Positions 9,302 to 17,686 of a stretch of DNA of 64,000 bases are shown in pieces (the stretch's first letter is position 1; every line of letters starts with the position of its first letter). Source of the DNA: JAYODZ01 sp965662735 (GTDB lineage: Bacteria; Pseudomonadota; Alphaproteobacteria; RS24); the NCBI GenBank assembly GCA_965662735.1, contig CBFIIU010000007.1:30558-94557 (forward strand), given 5' to 3'. The notes under the pieces are model-generated. The model did not search any database. It was not told the DNA's origin and saw only the letters and a list, made by a program, of their open reading frames with translations. A program made the position numbers and the translations under genes.

Positions 9302-10421
9302 TTATGACCGCGCTGCGTCTCCCGTGCCCATACGTTGTGCCAGCGCCGCCTCGATAAACGGATCTAATGCGCCATCAAGCACCGCCTGCGGGTTGCCACT
9401 CTCGACACCCGTGCGGAGGTCCTTCACCATTTGATAAGGCTGCAAGACATAGGATCGAATTTGGTGCCCCCACCCGATTTCAGTTTTATTGGCGGCCGCA
9501 TTGAGCGCCTCTTCCTCACGGCGCTGCAACTCTCGCTCATATAAGCGCGCCTTTAACATCGACCAAGCTGTCGCGCGGTTCTTATGCTGCGAGCGTTCAT
9601 TTTGGCACTGCACAACAATCCCACTCGGAATATGCGTAATTCGCACTGCGCTATCGGTCGTGTTGACGTGTTGGCCGCCGGCGCCACTGGCGCGAAATGT
9701 GTCGATGCGCACTTCCGACTCTGAAACCTCAATATCAATTTCATCATCAATCTCAGGATAACAGCCAACACTCGCAAAACTTGTATGACGACGCGCCTGC
9801 GAGTCGAAAGGCGAAATGCGCACCAAACGATGGACACCTGTCTCGGTTTTTGCCCATCCATAGGCATTATGGCCGCTCACCAAAATCGTGGCCGATTTAA
9901 TGCCTGCCTCTTCGCCATCCATTTGATCGATGATGTCGGCTTTAAAGCCTCTTCGCTCTGCCCAGCGCAAATACATTCGCAGCAGCATGCTCGCCCAATC
10001 CTGGCTCTCGGTTCCCCCGGCTCCTGCGTGAATTTCGATAAACGCCGAATTACTATCCGCCTCGCCAGACAAAAGTGTCTCCACCTCCATCCGTTCCGCT
10101 GTCTCGCGCAACCGCGCCAGGGACGCCAGCGCATCGGCAACGATATCCTGATCGTTCTCGGCCTCGGCAAGCTCGATTAACTCAGATTGATCGACCATGT
10201 CGCGCTCAATGTCACGATAGGATTTAATCGCGTGATCGAGATGGTTTCGCTCCTGCATGAGCTTTTGCGCACGCTCGGGATCTTGCCACAAGTCTGGATC
10301 TTCCGCGGCGCTATTCAGTTCTTCCAAACGCCCAAGAGCCACATCCCAGTCAAAGATGCCTCCTCAGCAGGTCAAGAGCCTGCTTAATGCGGTCTACATG
10401 ATCTTGCGCTTCAGCGTTCAC
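9302..10421 (-). CDS. prfB: Peptide chain release factor 2, with programmed +1 frameshift
   Basis: RF2 ends translation at UGA and UAA codons. The gene is read in two frames: a 23-codon first part from GTG 10421 (MNAEAQDHVDRIKQALDLL...) to CTT at 10353, then a +1 shift at an in-frame TGA (10352-10350), and 349 more codons from GAC at 10351, giving 372 residues. The second frame carries the SPF stop-codon recognition motif (VRISPFDSQ) and the catalytic GGQ loop (SGAGGQHVNTTDSAV). GTG 10421 is the only possible start after an upstream in-frame TAG and has AGGA seven bases before it. mrcA lies upstream in the same direction with a 54-bp gap. Confidence 0.96.
10350..10364 (-). promoter_or_regulatory. 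prfB programmed frameshift site
   Basis: On the minus strand the sequence reads AGGAGG-CAT-CTT-TGA-C. The internal Shine-Dalgarno-like AGGAGG lies three bases before the CTT slip codon, the same spacing as in the Escherichia coli prfB site (AGGGGG-TAT-CTT-TGA-C). When RF2 is scarce, ribosomes pause at TGA and slip +1, so RF2 controls its own synthesis. The match in motif order and spacing is exact. Confidence 0.96.
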
Positions 10422-10475
10422 GAAAGGTCCTATTTCTCGAAAAAGATGAACGGGAAACTAGCGAGTAGTACGCCG

Positions 10476-13001
10476 TTAGTAAAGCCCGTCTGTTGTGCGC
10501 CCCCCGTCCGGGCTATCCCCGCGTTCGGAGGGGCTGGTATTGCCGTCAATGATCCTTTGACGACGACCCGAAGAAGGTTCCGTCCCGACTTTGAACGCCT
10601 CTAAAATCACATTGCGGTCACTTGCCGAGGCCAGCTTCCCGGTCTTGGCATTAATTCGCACCAGGCTGACGGCAGGCGGAATACGAAACGGCGTCACCGG
10701 CGCGCCTTTCAAAGCAGCAGCCATGAAATTCTTGAATATAGGAGCGGCAACGCGCCCACCGGTCTCGCCAGGGCCCAAGGGACGATTATCATCAAAGCCG
10801 ACATACACCCCCGCCACTAAATCGGGCGAAAAGCCCATAAACCAGGCATCACGACTATCATTGGTGGTTCCTGTTTTGCCGGCCAATGGACGACCCAGCT
10901 CACTCACGGTGCGCCCCGTTCCCCGTTTCACAACCCCGTCGAGCATCGACACAATTTGATACGCGGTTTGCGCCGGAATAATTTGAGGGCGATTATCGGG
11001 AAGGCTCGGCGGCTGCTGGTATGACCAACCCGGGGGGTTGCACGCTGGGCATGCACGCTGATCCTGACGAAATACAGTTTTACCATAGCGGTCTTGCACC
11101 CGATCGATCATGACTGGNNNNNNNTTGCACGCTGGGCATGCACGCTGATCCTGACGAAATACAGTTTTACCATAGCGGTCTTGCACCCGATCGATCATGA
11201 CTGGCGTAATCCGTTTGCCACCATTCACAAAAATCGAATAGGCCGATGTCATTTTGAGCAAGGTTGTCTCGCCTGCGCCCAACGCCATCGCCAGCACAGG
11301 CGGCATGGTATCGGTAATGCCGAAGCGCTCGGCATAATCAACCACTTTTGCCATACCAATTTGTTGAGCAAGACGAATTGTCATGAGGTTGCGGCTTTTT
11401 TCCATGCCTAGGCGCAAGGTCGAGAGACCATAAAAGCGTCGCGCATAGTTTTCAGGCTTCCACAAGCCCTTCTCGCTTCCTTGATCAATAACGAAGGGCG
11501 CGTCGAGCACCAAACTGACAGGCGTATATCCGCTGTCGAGCGCCGCTGCATAAACGATCGGCTTAAACGCCGATCCCGGCTGCCGACGCGCCTGCGTCGC
11601 CCGGTTAAACTCGCTCAGGCCAAAGCTAAACCCACCCACCATTGCAAGCACACGTCCGGTATGCGGATCCATTGCCACCAATGCACCGTTGATTTCCGGC
11701 ACTTGCTGTAAGTCGTAGCGCCCCTCCTCTCCCCGAGGACTGACATAGATCACGTCGCCCGCGCCCAACACTTGATGCAATGTGCGGATCGGGGCGCCAA
11801 GCTTATCATCGGGGTTCGCCCGCCGGGCCCAGCGTGCATCATCCAACAAAATGAGACCTGTCTCAGGAGCTTCGTCCTCCGCCAACAGAGCCTCAGGCCG
11901 CAATCCGATCTCGGCCTGTCCATCATCCACCGATATCACAACGGCCAACCGCCAGGGGCGAATATCATCGGGCACATCTCGCTGCCGCAATATTTCAGCC
12001 CAATTTTCAAGTTCATCGAGTTGCGTCAGGGGGCCGCGATAGCCATGGCGTCGATCATAGTCAACCAGCCCGTCGCGCAATACCGTCAGAGCAATGCCTT
12101 GCAGCTCGGTATTCAGCGTTGAGCGGATCGACAGGCCACCCCCATAGAGTTGCCGATCACCGAAAAGATCATAGGTCTCGCGGCGTATTTCTTCGACAAA
12201 ATATTCGGCCTCAAAACGTTGCGCACCAATGGGGCGAAAGGATACGACCAGATCTTCTTGCCGCGCCGCATCGGCCCGTGCATTCGAGATCCATCCATTT
12301 TCATTCATACGGTCAATCACCCAATTCCGACGGGCAATCGCACGCTGTTTGTGTCGAAGCGGATGATAATTATTTGGCCCTTTGGGGAGGGCAGCCAAAT
12401 AGGCCGCCTCGGCAACGGATAATTCATCGAGCGATTTATCAAAATAGTTTAATGCTGCAGCGGCAACGCCATAACTACCAATGCCCAGATAAATTTCATT
12501 TAAGTAAAGCTCCAAAATTTGCCGTTTGGTAAACGTGCTCTCGAGCCGCAGCGCCAAAATCGCTTCTTTGAGCTTACGCTCAAAGGTCACATCATTGGTC
12601 AACAAAAAGTTTTTGGCTACTTGCTGGGTAATGGTGGACGCGCCCTCAAGGCGTCGGCCCATGGCGACATTAATCACATTTTGAACCGCCGCGCGAATGA
12701 TGCCAAAAAAATCGAGCCCTAAATGGCCATAGAAGTTTTTATCTTCGGAGGACAAAAACGCATTGACCACACTCTCGGGAATTTCATCGATCGGAACGAA
12801 TAAGCGGCGCTGCTGGGCAAATTCAGCGATTAGCTCGCCATCACCCGCATGGGCGCGCGTGGTCACTGGGGGGGCATAATCTGCAAGATGCTGATAATCG
12901 GGCAATTCGCTGCTGACCTGCCACAAATAGGCCCCCAGCAAAAACGACGACACGGCTGCCACAATAAGACTTAAACTGATAAATATTTTTAGCGCGCGCA
13001 T
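10476..13001 (-). CDS. mrcA: Penicillin-binding protein 1A (bifunctional), with a scaffold artefact
   Basis: Glycosyltransferase/transpeptidase that polymerises and crosslinks peptidoglycan at the inner membrane. An N-terminal membrane helix (about residues 6-27) precedes a GT51 domain with the catalytic Glu in LSSEDKNFYGH and the blocks GASTITQQVAKN and ELYLNEIYLG. The transpeptidase has SxxK in QPGSAFKPIVYA, SxN in KSRN and KTG in LAGKTGTTND. As given, it has 841 residues, but an 80-bp stretch is present twice around 7 Ns (see 11038-11204), adding 29 codons; the real protein is probably about 812 residues. It sits between amiC and prfB on the same strand. Confidence 0.95.
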   Translation of the reverse strand: MRALKIFISLSLIVAAVSSFLLGAYLWQVSSELPDYQHLADYAPPVTTRAHAGDGELIAEFAQQRRLFVPIDEIPESVVNAFLSSEDKNFYGHLGLDFFGIIRAAVQNVINVAMGRRLEGASTITQQVAKNFLLTNDVTFERKLKEAILALRLESTFTKRQILELYLNEIYLGIGSYGVAAAALNYFDKSLDELSVAEAAYLAALPKGPNNYHPLRHKQRAIARRNWVIDRMNENGWISNARADAARQEDLVVSFRPIGAQRFEAEYFVEEIRRETYDLFGDRQLYGGGLSIRSTLNTELQGIALTVLRDGLVDYDRRHGYRGPLTQLDELENWAEILRQRDVPDDIRPWRLAVVISVDDGQAEIGLRPEALLAEDEAPETGLILLDDARWARRANPDDKLGAPIRTLHQVLGAGDVIYVSPRGEEGRYDLQQVPEINGALVAMDPHTGRVLAMVGGFSFGLSEFNRATQARRQPGSAFKPIVYAAALDSGYTPVSLVLDAPFVIDQGSEKGLWKPENYARRFYGLSTLRLGMEKSRNLMTIRLAQQIGMAKVVDYAERFGITDTMPPVLAMALGAGETTLLKMTSAYSIFVNGGKRITPVMIDRVQDRYGKTVFRQDQRACPACXXXPVMIDRVQDRYGKTVFRQDQRACPACNPPGWSYQQPPSLPDNRPQIIPAQTAYQIVSMLDGVVKRGTGRTVSELGRPLAGKTGTTNDSRDAWFMGFSPDLVAGVYVGFDDNRPLGPGETGGRVAAPIFKNFMAAALKGAPVTPFRIPPAVSLVRINAKTGKLASASDRNVILEAFKVGTEPSSGRRQRIIDGNTSPSERGDSPDGGRTTDGLY
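11038..11204. other. Scaffold gap (7 N) flanked by a perfect 80-bp duplication
   Basis: Bases 11038-11117 and 11125-11204 are identical, and only the N-run 11118-11124 separates them. This is what results when two contigs with overlapping ends are placed side by side instead of merged. The added 87 bases equal 29 codons, so the mrcA frame is kept by chance and the error is hidden in the translation, where one motif block (RYGKTVFRQDQRACPAC) appears twice. Confidence 0.92.
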
Positions 13002-13073
13002 TTTTCTTTCCGATCCCGCGCAGTCTACCGATTTTGGTGCTTAAATCTATGGTTTTTAGGCCAAAAAATTGCG

Positions 13074-14396
13074 TCAGCGCTTGATTGACGCAAAATAACC
13101 ATTAATCGCTGTCAGCAATGCGTTAGCCACCTGCCGACGCCATTTTGTGGATTGTAACTGGCGCTCATCAGAGCGATTAGTCAAAAAGCCAAGCTCAATG
13201 AGAACCGATGGCACATCCGGCGCCTTCAGCACCCGAAACCCGGCAAAGCGGTGGGTTCGATCCAGCAAAATTGTCTTTCCCTTCATTTTATTGACCACCA
13301 AACCGGCAAATTTCACAGACAAGTTTTTTGTCTCCCGCTGCGCCAGGTCAATGAGAATATTCGTCACCTCGGGGGGCTGGTCGCCAAAATCAATTCCCGC
13401 AATGATATCTGACCGATTTTCCTTCCGAGCGAGGGCAGCCGCCTCGCGGTCGGAGGCGGTCTCCGACAATGTGTAAATTGATAATCCGCGCACATTTTTT
13501 CGAGAAATCGAGTCCGCATGTATCGAAATGAATAAATCCGCATTACGACGACGCGCAATATTCACCCGCTCGCCAAGAGGGATGTAAATGTCGCGATCTC
13601 GCGTGAGATGCACCTCATATGCGCCGCTTTTGCGCAACTGATCGCGAAGCTCTTTTGCAAAGCTGAGCACAACGTGTTTTTCGTGAACCGAGGCACCTTG
13701 TGCCCCCGGGTCAACACCACCATGACCGGCGTCAATCACGATAACGGGTTTCTTATTCTTTGCAGGCGCCGTGGGCACAACAACCTCCGGCACGGGGGAC
13801 GCCGTCACCGGTGCGCCTTGCCCCGGGCGAGCGGCAACCAACTTTTCAAACTCCTCCTCCGAGGTTGGCTCGAGATCAATCACCAGTCGATGTGGAAATC
13901 CGGCTGTGGGCGGCAAAACAAAGGCTTTTTGCACGCGCGCAGGACGTTTCAAATCCAGGACAACACGTGAGACCGTTTCTTTGAACTCACCAAACCGCAG
14001 CGCATCAACAACGCCGGTTGTTTGAATATTCTGTCCCTCAGGCCAATCGAGAGCAGGCAAATCAATCACAGTCCGCTTAGGGGAATTAAGGAAAAATAGA
14101 TCATAGCTGACCGTCTCGCTCAGCTCGATAACCAGTCGCGTCAACGGCCCGTTTTGACCGAGCCGAACATCTTTGACCGTCGGTTTGGCGGCGGCCTCTC
14201 CTACGAACATCCCCGAGAGCATCCCCATGAGCATCACACTCGCCAAAAGAAGCGCGACCCTTGCTCCTCCGATTTCCCGTCCCCTGTGACGGATAAGACG
14301 GAAATCCAAGCCACCAATGCTTCTTTGCAACAGGTGCAAGGTCGCGCAAAAACTGCGTACCAGACGAAGCATTGCGGGGGTTGGACGGCAAGACAC
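13074..14396 (-). CDS. amiC: N-acetylmuramoyl-L-alanine amidase with AMIN domain
   Basis: Periplasmic zinc amidase that cuts the stem peptide from the glycan to split daughter cells. 440 residues from GTG 14396, supported by GAGG five bases upstream. A long basic N-terminal region (about 45 residues) precedes the signal segment ARVALLLASVMLMGMLSGMF and a likely cleavage after GEAAA. The AMIN septal-targeting domain spans about 75-175, a Pro/Val/Ala linker follows, then the Amidase_3 domain (about 215-435) with zinc-site blocks VIDAGHGGVDPGA, HEKHVVL and ISIHADS, and the catalytic Glu in LIELGFLTN. It precedes mrcA by 72 bp and diverges from rne. Whether it is AmiA-, AmiB- or AmiC-like cannot be decided. 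Confidence 0.92.
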   Translation of the reverse strand: MSCRPTPAMLRLVRSFCATLHLLQRSIGGLDFRLIRHRGREIGGARVALLLASVMLMGMLSGMFVGEAAAKPTVKDVRLGQNGPLTRLVIELSETVSYDLFFLNSPKRTVIDLPALDWPEGQNIQTTGVVDALRFGEFKETVSRVVLDLKRPARVQKAFVLPPTAGFPHRLVIDLEPTSEEEFEKLVAARPGQGAPVTASPVPEVVVPTAPAKNKKPVIVIDAGHGGVDPGAQGASVHEKHVVLSFAKELRDQLRKSGAYEVHLTRDRDIYIPLGERVNIARRRNADLFISIHADSISRKNVRGLSIYTLSETASDREAAALARKENRSDIIAGIDFGDQPPEVTNILIDLAQRETKNLSVKFAGLVVNKMKGKTILLDRTHRFAGFRVLKAPDVPSVLIELGFLTNRSDERQLQSTKWRRQVANALLTAINGYFASIKR

Positions 14397-14883
14397 GGTA
14401 ACCTCACAGGATCAAATTCATTATGTGAGGGGCACTATGACCCGAATCGTCGCGTGGTGACAATCGCTCTTCCGAGTATCTGCGACAAACGACCCCCATC
14501 AAAACTGCTTGAAGCTAGATAAAAATCAGTACCTTACAGCGCGTTCCGTCATCGCCAGCCGAATAAAACGCTTGCCACCATGCGACCGCGCCTCTAAACA
14601 TGATTCAGATATTTGTCTCTCGGCGATCGCCAGCGATCATCGCGCGACCCCAACCGAGCCTCTAAATATCCCGTACCTCTCCGGTACGCCCTTTATTCAT
14701 GGCCGTTCGGCCCCAAGGAGTATGACGTGTCTTTAGCCCAATCTCATCTACAGTCTTCGGACTGGCTCGAGGCTGATGCTCTAAGCACCCAGATATCCGA
14801 GGGGGGCTCGGCCCTCACAACATTAAGTGCGTTCAGTGCCAGCGAGATGCTCGCGCACACCGACGCATTTGGAGCTCCATCTT
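14397..14883 (+). promoter_or_regulatory. Divergent amiC/rne promoter region and long rne leader
   Basis: 487 bp without an established gene. It must hold promoters for amiC (minus) and rne (plus). Long leaders upstream of rne are known in other bacteria to be targets of RNase E autoregulation, so an mRNA leader here is plausible. A strong AAGGAG (14715-14720) lies six bases before a GTG at 14727 that opens an 80-residue frame ending at 14969, overlapping the rne start by 86 bases in another frame; it may be a leader ORF coupled to rne. I found no clear minus-35/minus-10 pair. Confidence 0.5.
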
Positions 14884-17514
14884 ATGAATTCGCGTATGCT
14901 TATCGACGCCTCCCATCCGGAGGAAACACGTGTTGTTGTTCAGAACACCAATGCCATCATCGACTTTGATTTTGAATCTGCCACCCGCCGACCTTTGCGG
15001 GGAAACATCTATCTAGCCAAAGTTACCCGCGTTGAACCCTCTCTTCAGGCTGCGTTTGTAGACTATGGGGGAAATCGCCATGGTTTCTTGGCGCTAAATG
15101 AAATCCACCCTGATTACTATCAAATCCCTCTTTCTGATCGCGAAGCCCTTTTGCGCGAACAGCAAGAGGAGGATCGGGCATCTGCTAAAAATGAAGCCGC
15201 AAATGAACCATCGGACGAGGATGCTGCGGGAGACCAAGATACGTCTGAAGACACGGATGAGAGCGGCGAGACATCTGCGACACGTGTGGAGAATGTCGGG
15301 GGCGACGCGCATGAAGAAGCCTCGACCGCTGGGCGCCTGCGCACGAGTACGCGCAAATATAAAATTCAAGAGGTTATAAAGCGCCGTCAAATTATCCTTG
15401 TACAAGTCGTGAAAGAAGAACGCGGCAATAAAGGCGCGGCACTGACCACCTATCTCTCGCTTGCAGGACGGTATTGCGTCTTGATGCCGAACACCGCGCG
15501 CGGGGGTGGAATTTCAAGAAAAATTAATCATGCGAGCGATCGCAAAAAGCTCAAGAAAATAGCTGAAAGTCTCGATGTCCCAACCGGCATGGGGCTGATT
15601 ATTCGGACAGCAGGGGCTGAGCGCACCGCGACCGAGATCAAGCGAGACTATAACTATTTGACCAAAACATGGGCCGAAATTCGCGACCTTACACTCAAAA
15701 GTACAGCCCCGGCTTTGGTGTATGAAGAGGGAACGCTCATCCGGCGCTGCATTCGCGATCTCTATGACAAAGATTTCGATGAAGTTGTTGTCGACGGCGA
15801 GGATGCCTATCAAGAGGCGCGCTCCTACATGAAATTGCTGATGCCGAGCCATTTGCGAAAAGTTAAGCAGCATAAAGAAACGGACCCGCTCTACCGATCG
15901 TCCGGCGTAGAAGACCAACTGACGGCAATGTTTAATCCGGTCGTCACCCTTCCCTCTGGTGGTTATCTGGTCATCAACCAAACCGAAGCCCTTGTGGCGG
16001 TGGATGTGAACTCTGGGAAATCGACCGGAGAGTTCTCGATTGAGAAGACCGCCGTCAATACCAATTTGGAGGCGGCTGATGAGGTTGCGCGGCAAATGCG
16101 TCTGCGTGATTTGGCAGGGCTCATCGTCATCGACTTTATTGACATGGATGAACACCGCAATAATCGGTTAGTTGAAAAACGACTGAAAGAAGCACTTAAG
16201 TCCGATCGCGCCCGCATTCAAGTGGGACGCATCAGCCCCTTTGGTTTGCTCGAGATGTCGCGCCAGCGCACGCGCTCAGGCGTGTTGGACAGCAGCAGCC
16301 ATACCTGTAAACACTGCCAAGGCAGTGGCCTTATTCGCTCTGTCGAGAGCCGCACTTTGCATGTGCTGCGCGCCCTCGACGCCCGCGCCGGCCAACATGC
16401 GCAAAGCGAAATCATGCTCGCCTTGCCTGCCGATGTTGCGGTTTATCTTCTGAACCAAAAACGGGCGGCCTTACGCGAGCTAGAAGAGCAGCATGGGTGC
16501 GTGATTTTGATTTCCATCGATGACACGCTGATGGCCATGGAAATGCAGTTTGGCGATAATCAATCGGGGCCGACCCGCATGGATGCGGCCCCCGAGCCCG
16601 AGCGGCGAAACGGAGACCGCAATCGGCGGAACCGGCATAATGATCGTCATAACGACCGTCAAAATGAACGCCAAAATGACCGCCAAAGTGATCGACGCGA
16701 AGCCAAGCCTCAAAATGACACTGCCGCTGACGGGGAGGATGATGCACCTTCATTAGAGGCATCCGCCGCAGATAACGGCACGCGCGAACAAAACGCTGAA
16801 GAGCCACGGGGTCGGCGTCGCCGGCGTGGCCGTCGAGGCGGACGCAATCGCCGTCAGGAAAATGGGGAGCAGGCGGCATCTGATGCAGCAGGCCCTAATG
16901 CGCCTGGCTCTGATGCGACTGGCTCTGATGCAGCTGAAGCTGATACTACTGTTTCCGACACGGAAGATCGGTCAACTCCCGTAAGCGCGCCCAAAAGCGA
17001 GCCCGTTTTAAACGCTTCAGCCGAGGGCGATCAGCCTGCTGACAAAAAACCGCGTCGGCGTCGTAAAAAAGCAGCGAGCTCAGACGATACGGCAAGCGAT
17101 GCAGAGGATACGGCGATTAATGCAACCGATGAAAGCGCTGTAAAAGAGCCAAAACGTCCAGCTCGCTCTAAACGCACGAAAGTCAGTGATGCGGAGCCTG
17201 CCCTTGAGGGCGCGAATGACGCAAAAAAAACTGACACAAAAAAAGGCAGCGCGAAAAAGAGTGATGCGAAAAAGAGTGATGCAAAAAACAGTGATGCACA
17301 GGAAACAGGTGAAAAACCTAAACGGGGTCGTCGAAAAAAAGCGGACGCCGCTGAACCTGCTGACGTGAGCGCGCTCAAAGAGGTCGCAAACCCAACAGCT
17401 TCTGCAGCGCCGGAAAAAACACCTACAGAGGAGAGCGTTTCGCCAGACACTCCCCCAAGCGCTTCAACCTCTGACAGCAAGGCTCCGACCCGCAAAGGAT
17501 GGTGGCGTCGCTAG
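14884..17514 (+). CDS. rne: Ribonuclease E
   Basis: Endoribonuclease that starts mRNA decay and processes rRNA and tRNA; scaffold of the degradosome. The ATG at 14884 (MNSRMLIDASHPEETRVVV) fits the family start, with GGAG nine bases upstream, and gives 876 residues. The S1 domain (about 38-210) is split by an Asp/Glu-rich insert of about 75 residues, as in alphaproteobacteria. The catalytic DNase I-like part has VDVNSGKSTGEFSIEKTA and VIDFIDMDEH with the metal-binding Asp residues; the zinc link is CKHCQGSG. The C-terminal third is disordered, with Arg-rich RNA-binding blocks (RGRRRRRGRRGGRNRR), tandem repeats, and a final RKGWWRR typical of alphaproteobacterial RNase E. Confidence 0.96.
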   Translation: MNSRMLIDASHPEETRVVVQNTNAIIDFDFESATRRPLRGNIYLAKVTRVEPSLQAAFVDYGGNRHGFLALNEIHPDYYQIPLSDREALLREQQEEDRASAKNEAANEPSDEDAAGDQDTSEDTDESGETSATRVENVGGDAHEEASTAGRLRTSTRKYKIQEVIKRRQIILVQVVKEERGNKGAALTTYLSLAGRYCVLMPNTARGGGISRKINHASDRKKLKKIAESLDVPTGMGLIIRTAGAERTATEIKRDYNYLTKTWAEIRDLTLKSTAPALVYEEGTLIRRCIRDLYDKDFDEVVVDGEDAYQEARSYMKLLMPSHLRKVKQHKETDPLYRSSGVEDQLTAMFNPVVTLPSGGYLVINQTEALVAVDVNSGKSTGEFSIEKTAVNTNLEAADEVARQMRLRDLAGLIVIDFIDMDEHRNNRLVEKRLKEALKSDRARIQVGRISPFGLLEMSRQRTRSGVLDSSSHTCKHCQGSGLIRSVESRTLHVLRALDARAGQHAQSEIMLALPADVAVYLLNQKRAALRELEEQHGCVILISIDDTLMAMEMQFGDNQSGPTRMDAAPEPERRNGDRNRRNRHNDRHNDRQNERQNDRQSDRREAKPQNDTAADGEDDAPSLEASAADNGTREQNAEEPRGRRRRRGRRGGRNRRQENGEQAASDAAGPNAPGSDATGSDAAEADTTVSDTEDRSTPVSAPKSEPVLNASAEGDQPADKKPRRRRKKAASSDDTASDAEDTAINATDESAVKEPKRPARSKRTKVSDAEPALEGANDAKKTDTKKGSAKKSDAKKSDAKNSDAQETGEKPKRGRRKKADAAEPADVSALKEVANPTASAAPEKTPTEESVSPDTPPSASTSDSKAPTRKGWWRR
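16885..16944 (+). repeat. Four 15-bp in-frame repeats in the rne tail
   Basis: Four imperfect 15-base units (consensus GCG-CCT-GGC-TCT-GAT) encode AAGPN-APGSD-ATGSD-AAEAD in the disordered C-terminal region of RNase E. Being multiples of three, they can expand or shrink without breaking the frame. Confidence 0.75.
17251..17295 (+). repeat. Three 15-bp in-frame Lys-rich repeats in the rne tail
   Basis: Units GCGAAAAAGAGTGAT (17251-17265, 17266-17280) and GCAAAAAACAGTGAT (17281-17295) encode AKKSD-AKKSD-AKNSD. The first two copies are identical. They form a basic low-complexity block in the RNase E C-terminal region. Confidence 0.85.
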
Positions 17515-17686
17515 TCCTAATTCGGTCACATTTGTCGTGTTAAATAGGGGTTTCGTTGGCGCGATCCCCTTGCACGCGCGGTCAACCTGCATCACAGTAG
17601 ATGTCGATTGGGCGTAACCGGCATTTAAAAAAGGATAGGCGCAGGGCACAATCAAGGGGCGAGACCCTAGCGATGAGGAGAACCTG

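Noticed and set aside
9302..10421. prfB as a frameshifted pseudogene
   Set aside because: The shift site has all parts of the known programmed element at the right spacing, and both frames are otherwise open.
11038..11204. Genuine internal duplication in PBP1A
   Set aside because: The copies are 100% identical, flank an N-run, and end exactly at it; an assembly overlap explains this better.
15514..16155. 213-residue antisense frame inside rne
   Set aside because: It is a shadow of the rne reading frame with no family resemblance or ribosome binding site.
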